DNA of 35,927 nt. It comes from JBGTLW01 sp041743835. Its GTDB lineage: Bacteria > Planctomycetota > Phycisphaerae > Phycisphaerales > Phycisphaeraceae. Positions 32,070-35,927 of this stretch are shown here, piece by piece. The stretch's first letter is position 1. Every line of letters starts with the position of its first letter. The position numbers were made by a program, and so were the translations under genes. The stretch spans positions 1 to 35,927 of the forward strand of contig JBGTLW010000294.1 of the NCBI GenBank assembly GCA_041743835.1, given 5' to 3'. The notes below the pieces were generated by a model. It saw only the letters and a list, made by a program, of their open reading frames with translations. It did not search any database and was not told the DNA's origin.

Positions 32070-33068
32070 TTAGGGGATGATCCGGGCGGGCTTGTGCATA
32101 TTGATCAGCACGTCCAGATCGAAGACCGCCGGCCTGATCCGCTGGTCCGTCATGCCCTCGAGCCTGACCGACAGGCGTGCTGGGCGCGTCAGCAGATAAA
32201 TCTCAAGCCGGGTCGGCACGGTGGGCCGGTCGCGTTTGTGTATGCCCTCTACGCTCATCGGCTGGTAACGATCCAAATGCACCGCCAACACCTCCCCACC
32301 CCCGCCCCCGGAAAAATCCCCGGAAGCTCCCCCGGAATCACCCCCGGTGTCATCCGCTGGCCCGCCCGCAAGCTCGCTGAGGAACACCCGCACCGCCCGC
32401 CCATCGCGCGGGTCCAGCAGCATGCGCACACCCACGGCAGGGAACACCTCGATGTAGCCGCCCTCGGTCCGCTGAGGCGGCTGTGGCATCAAGGCCAGGT
32501 CCAGCGGGACCAGGTCCAGCAGCCACGGCAGGGCCTGTGGCGGGATGGGCAGGGATTCGTCTGCGCTCTGGAAGCCGGTGGCTGAGTCGCCAACCCACAG
32601 CGTGCCACGGTCGCGCAGGTCGAAAAGCCAGGCGCGTTGGCCATCGCTCCCCGCCCAGAAGCCGGTGATGCCCAGCTTGCCCGCCGTCACGGCTGTGCCG
32701 TGCAGACCCCGGCCGGACCAATCTCGCTGCACGATCATCGTGCCCTCGGCCGAGGCACGCTTCACGGGGCCTTTGGCGGTGAGCGGGTCTTCGCCGGGCT
32801 GCACCTCACGCCAGCGCAGGCGCATGCGGGTGCGGGCCCAGAGTTTGTCCAGGCCCGCGACGGCCGCGTTGTGCTTGTGGATGACCGTGTCAATCTCCAC
32901 GCGCTGGGCGTGGCCGACCACCGGCCGGGGCGTGTGATTCTCCAGCACGATCGGCCCGGATGCGCAGCCGGCAAGCAGCAGCAAGCACACGAAGCAGAAC
33001 GCGCAGAATGGAGGGCCGTCCTCAAACCGCGCGGCGGACCCTGCGGATCGGCGTCTCCGGGGGCTCAC
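32070..33068 (-). CDS. Hypothetical lipoprotein
   Basis: A 332-residue lipoprotein: the signal FCFVCLLLLAGC gives a lipobox LLAGC (Cys about 35). The mature part has alternating strands (RMRLRWREVQPGED, AEGTMIVQRDWSGRGLHGTA, YIEVFPAVGVRMLLDPRDGR) in the style of LolA/LolB-like half-barrels that carry lipids or lipoproteins, plus a Gly/Ser/Asp-rich loop (DTGGDSGGASGDFSGGGGGE) near 235-260. The fold is inferred from pattern only. A GTG start overlaps the TGA of the next gene upstream (GTGA), so the two are translationally coupled. Confidence 0.65.
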   Translation of the reverse strand: MSPRRRRSAGSAARFEDGPPFCAFCFVCLLLLAGCASGPIVLENHTPRPVVGHAQRVEIDTVIHKHNAAVAGLDKLWARTRMRLRWREVQPGEDPLTAKGPVKRASAEGTMIVQRDWSGRGLHGTAVTAGKLGITGFWAGSDGQRAWLFDLRDRGTLWVGDSATGFQSADESLPIPPQALPWLLDLVPLDLALMPQPPQRTEGGYIEVFPAVGVRMLLDPRDGRAVRVFLSELAGGPADDTGGDSGGASGDFSGGGGGEVLAVHLDRYQPMSVEGIHKRDRPTVPTRLEIYLLTRPARLSVRLEGMTDQRIRPAVFDLDVLINMHKPARIIP

Positions 33069-33694
33069 AGCTCGGCCTCGAAGATGTCGGTGAGTTGACC
33101 CGCGACCTGAGTGACCGCCTCCTCATCGAGCTTGGGGTCCAGCAGCTCGATCGGGGCGTCTTCGTTCCACTTCCCGAAGTGGCCTTTGGTCACGTCGAGC
33201 TTGGGTGTGAGCTTCCACCATGCCTGCTCGATGGTCTGCGGCCCGGCTTCTGTCTGGAGCTCCATTGTGCGCGTCTGCGTGCCGTCGTACCGCAGCAGCT
33301 TCTTGCGCATGAGGATCAATGCGAGCACATAGCGGAACGCCAGTCGCTGCGGCTCGGTCGCGTCCGCCAGCCGGACCAGCAGATTCATCAGCACCGCGTC
33401 ATCGACGAACAGCTTCTTCTTCTGATTCGGTTCGGGGACCGTGGTCTTCCAGTAACTGAAGAGCCCGGCCGGTCGGTAGCCGGTGGTCCACGCTGCCTCG
33501 CAGACATCGACCCGCCGCATCCCCAGGGCCTGTTCGCCCTTGGGCTTGCCTTCGGCATCGCGTTCGATCTGGTCCTCGGGGATCTCGACGAGCGCGGCAT
33601 AGCAGGTCTCGCCCGGCTCAAGTGTACGGCCGGTCGATTCGCAAACGCCCGTGGCCCGGGCGACTTCGTAATTGCTGGCGTTGAATTGGCTCAT
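33065..33694 (-). CDS. Conserved hypothetical protein
   Basis: A 209-residue soluble protein. Two Cys near the start (VCESTGRTLEPGETCYAAL) and a third (VDVCEAAWTTGY) could bind zinc. The rest is helical and charged (LLVRLADATEPQRLAFRYVL). No function known. It is followed by the lipoprotein gene with an overlapping stop/start, so both may act together in envelope biogenesis. Confidence 0.68.
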   Translation of the reverse strand: MSQFNASNYEVARATGVCESTGRTLEPGETCYAALVEIPEDQIERDAEGKPKGEQALGMRRVDVCEAAWTTGYRPAGLFSYWKTTVPEPNQKKKLFVDDAVLMNLLVRLADATEPQRLAFRYVLALILMRKKLLRYDGTQTRTMELQTEAGPQTIEQAWWKLTPKLDVTKGHFGKWNEDAPIELLDPKLDEEAVTQVAGQLTDIFEAEL

Positions 33695-33805
33695 GTGTTT
33701 CTAATCTGCGGATTCACGCCGGGGGCGGGCGACGCGGGGCATTGCGCTGGCTCGCACCTCTTTGAGTGCCTGCGTGGGTGTCCGCGTTCATCTGCGGCTG
33801 TAGGG

Positions 33806-34660
33806 TCAGGCTTGAAGCTGTCGCTCGGCGGCGATCACGGTTTGTTCGATGAGGGTGGCGATGGTCATCGGGCCCACGCCGCCGGGCACGGGGGTAATCA
33901 TGGATGCTCGGGCTGCGGCCGGCTCGTACTCGACATCCCCGATGTTGCCCGCGTTGTAACCCGCGTCCATCACGACCGCGCCTTGCTTGATCCACTCACC
34001 CTTGACGAACGCGGGCCGACCCAAAGCCGCGACCACGATGTCGGCCTGCGCCACGATCTGGCCCAGGTCACGGGTCCGGCTGTGGCAGATCGTGACGGTC
34101 GCGTTGCGGTCCAGGAGGAGCCCGGCCATGGGTTTGCCGAGGATGGCGCTTCGGCCGATGACCACCGCCGTCTTGCCTTCGAGCGGCACGTTGTAGGCGT
34201 CGAGCAGGCGCATGATCCCGCCGGGCGTCGCGCTGGAGAAGCCGTGGCCGGGGTCGAACCACATATGAGCGAAGCTGGCGTAGGTGACGCCGTCCACGTC
34301 CTTCGCGGCTGGGATAGCCTCGAACGCGTCGCGCTCGTGGACCTGAGCCGGGGCGGGGTGCTGGAGCAGGATGCCGTGGACGGACGGGTCGTTGCCCAGC
34401 TCGGTGATCCTGGCGACGAGTTGCTCGGTCGTGGTGGTGTCGGGCAGCTCAATCTTGACGCTGCGCATGCCGATCGCCTCGCAGCGTTTGCGCTTCATCT
34501 GGGTGTAGGTCACCGACGCGGGGTCGGCCCCGACGAGAACGGTCGCAAGGCAGGGCGTGACGCCTGTGCTGGCGATGATTGCCGCGACGCGCTCCCCGCA
34601 GGATGCGAGCAGTTCCGCAGCCACCCGCTTGCCATCCATGATCGTTGCGGTGGTTGTCAT
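33806..34660 (-). CDS. folD: Bifunctional methylenetetrahydrofolate dehydrogenase/cyclohydrolase
   Basis: FolD interconverts 5,10-methylene- and 10-formyl-tetrahydrofolate with NADP in the cytoplasm. The 284-residue protein has the folate-site VTYTQMKRKRCEAIGM (catalytic Tyr and Lys), GILLQHPAPAQVHERDAFEA with DVDGV, the dinucleotide-binding VVIGRSAILGKPMAGLLL and the C-terminal MITPVPGGVGPMTIATLIEQ. Standard length. The ATG at 34660 is right for the family; a frame extended to 35263 overlaps cinA and is discarded. Confidence 0.97.
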   Translation of the reverse strand: MTTTATIMDGKRVAAELLASCGERVAAIIASTGVTPCLATVLVGADPASVTYTQMKRKRCEAIGMRSVKIELPDTTTTEQLVARITELGNDPSVHGILLQHPAPAQVHERDAFEAIPAAKDVDGVTYASFAHMWFDPGHGFSSATPGGIMRLLDAYNVPLEGKTAVVIGRSAILGKPMAGLLLDRNATVTICHSRTRDLGQIVAQADIVVAALGRPAFVKGEWIKQGAVVMDAGYNAGNIGDVEYEPAAARASMITPVPGGVGPMTIATLIEQTVIAAERQLQA

Positions 34661-34772
34661 GCCACGAGTATATCGGGGGCCGGGTCGCCTATCATGGGGC
34701 TCGGTGCTTCCGCTCCCAGCCAACGCACTCCCCCCGGAACTCCCCCGGAACACTCTCGGAACACGCAAGCCT

Positions 34773-35927
34773 ATGCCCGCGATCATCCTTTCCATCGGCG
34801 ATGAGCTCACGCTCGGCCAAACCGTGGACACCAACTCCGCCTGGGTCAGCGCCCAACTCGCCGGGCACGGCATCACCACGCAGGCCCACCAGACCGTGGC
34901 CGACGACAAGCGGGCGATCGAGCAGGCGATCCGCTGGGCGTGCAGCGAGGCGGACCTGGTCATCATCTCGGGGGGCATCGGCCCCACCGAGGACGACCTG
35001 ACGCGGTTCGCGTTAGCTGATGCGATGGGTGTGGGGCTGGTGGAACACGCGGGCGCGATGCGGACGCTGGAGGATTTTTTCCGTGGCCGGGGCAGACCCA
35101 TGCCGGAGAAAAACCGCGTGCAGGCGATGCTGCCACAGGGTGCGACACTGATCCCCAACGCGAACGGCACCGCCCCGGGGATGCGCTGCCGAGTCGGGCG
35201 GGCGGAGGTGTTTGTGGTGCCCGGCGTGCCGCGCGAGATGCGGCCGATGGTCATTGAAACCATCCTCCCCGCTACGGCAGCGCTTAACGGCTCGGGTCAG
35301 ACGATCCTCACCGCGAAGATCAACACCTTCGGGGCTGGCGAATCGACCGTGGCGGAGCGGCTGGGCGATCTGATGGACCGCCAGCGCAACCCGGTGGTCG
35401 GCACGACGGTGTCGGATGGGATCGTCTCGGTGCGCGTCCGTGCGGAGTACGCGGACAATGCCGAGGCTGGCCGGGCTTGCGAGGCGACGTGCGCCACGGT
35501 TGAGTCGGCGCTTGGGCCGATCGTGTTCGGCCGCAACGAGCAGACGCTGCAACAGGCGGTGGTCGAGCTTTTACGCGAGCGGGGACAAACCGTGGCAACT
35601 GCGGAGAGCTGCACGGGCGGGCTGATCGGGGCCATGCTCACCGAGGTGCCCGGCTCGAGCGCGGCCTACGCGGGGGGATGGGTGACGTACTCCAACGACA
35701 TGAAGATGAAGCAACTGGGTGTGGATGCGGGCACGCTCGCGGCAGAAGGCGCGGTAAGCGAGGCGGTGGTGAAGGCGCTTGCCAGCGGGGCCTTGGAGCG
35801 CAGCGGCGCGACTCTTGCGATCGCGGTGTCGGGCATCGCGGGGCCCGACGGCGGGACAGCGGACAAGCCCGTGGGCACCGTCTGGTTCGCACTGGCCCGG
35901 CGCGAGGGTCAGGCGGTCCACACCGAA
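34773..35927 (+). CDS. cinA: CinA-family protein (3' end outside the window)
   Basis: A competence/damage-inducible protein with two domains: an N-terminal molybdopterin-binding-like domain (MPAIILSIGDELTLGQTVDT, then VIISGGIGPTEDDLTRFALA) and a C-terminal NMN deamidase-type domain (TVATAESCTGGLIGAMLTEV, GSSAAYAGGWVTYSNDMKMK). The latter domain can deamidate nicotinamide mononucleotide in NAD recycling; the former may have ADP-ribose pyrophosphatase activity. 385 codons are visible of a usual 400-420, so about 20-40 are missing. The gene is divergent from folD across a 112-bp gap. Confidence 0.94.
   Translation, partial: MPAIILSIGDELTLGQTVDTNSAWVSAQLAGHGITTQAHQTVADDKRAIEQAIRWACSEADLVIISGGIGPTEDDLTRFALADAMGVGLVEHAGAMRTLEDFFRGRGRPMPEKNRVQAMLPQGATLIPNANGTAPGMRCRVGRAEVFVVPGVPREMRPMVIETILPATAALNGSGQTILTAKINTFGAGESTVAERLGDLMDRQRNPVVGTTVSDGIVSVRVRAEYADNAEAGRACEATCATVESALGPIVFGRNEQTLQQAVVELLRERGQTVATAESCTGGLIGAMLTEVPGSSAAYAGGWVTYSNDMKMKQLGVDAGTLAAEGAVSEAVVKALASGALERSGATLAIAVSGIAGPDGGTADKPVGTVWFALARREGQAVHTE

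Noticed and set aside
33806..35263. FolD frame extended by 201 codons upstream
   Set aside because: The extension overlaps the divergent cinA gene and has no family match; the ATG at 34660 begins FolD homology exactly.

Overview
The window is GC-rich bacterial DNA that most likely comes from a planctomycete, probably of the class Phycisphaerae. This is inferred, not proven. The signs are several small membrane proteins carrying a CxGC...CPECG zinc ribbon, long palindromic repeats between genes, a flagellar cluster with FliW and CsrA beside flagellin, and the general protein style.

Layout. Positions 1-2719 hold housekeeping genes on the minus strand: the start of an unknown gene, a CysQ-type nucleotidase and the replicative helicase DnaB. 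From about 2783 to 7667 the sequence changes character. Eleven small minus-strand ORFs are each followed by a 101-139 bp imperfect palindrome bounded by YAAC and GTTR boxes. I read this as an integron cassette array: eleven cassettes with eleven attC sites and no integrase in the window, so a CALIN-type cluster or the tail of a sedentary chromosomal integron. The cassettes encode a VapD-like toxin, a duplicated two-helix membrane protein, further small membrane proteins, a lipoprotein, an FKBP-like protein and unknowns. Beyond the array head (7668-8780) lie a small proline-rich ORF and a regular 21-bp tandem repeat.

Positions 8781-16301 hold a PfkB-family sugar kinase (minus strand), then on the plus strand a zinc-ribbon membrane protein, leucyl-tRNA synthetase, two small membrane proteins and the glutamine amidotransferase TrpG/PabA. 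Two different palindromic repeat elements flank leuS, and a hairpin terminator separates trpG from the convergent flagellin gene.

Positions 16357-28608 form one flagellar cluster on the minus strand. In transcription order it is a 69-aa coupled ORF, flgF, flgG, flgA, flgH, flgI, a FlgJ-type rod-binding protein, a FlgN-like chaperone, flgK, flgL, fliW, csrA and flagellin. It covers distal rod, L and P rings, hook-filament junction and filament. The regulatory pair FliW-CsrA sits beside its expected target, and the flagellin start region carries a near-ideal CsrA hairpin.

Positions 28897-34660 (minus strand) hold a zinc-ribbon/VWA-like membrane protein, an SppA-like signal peptide peptidase lipoprotein, an MlaE-type permease, a lipoprotein coupled to a conserved unknown gene, and FolD. 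CinA starts divergently at 34773 and runs off the window.

The main point of interest is the cassette array. Next are the hairpin element lodged inside one attC loop, the 21-bp repeat, and the visible FliW-CsrA-flagellin control circuit.
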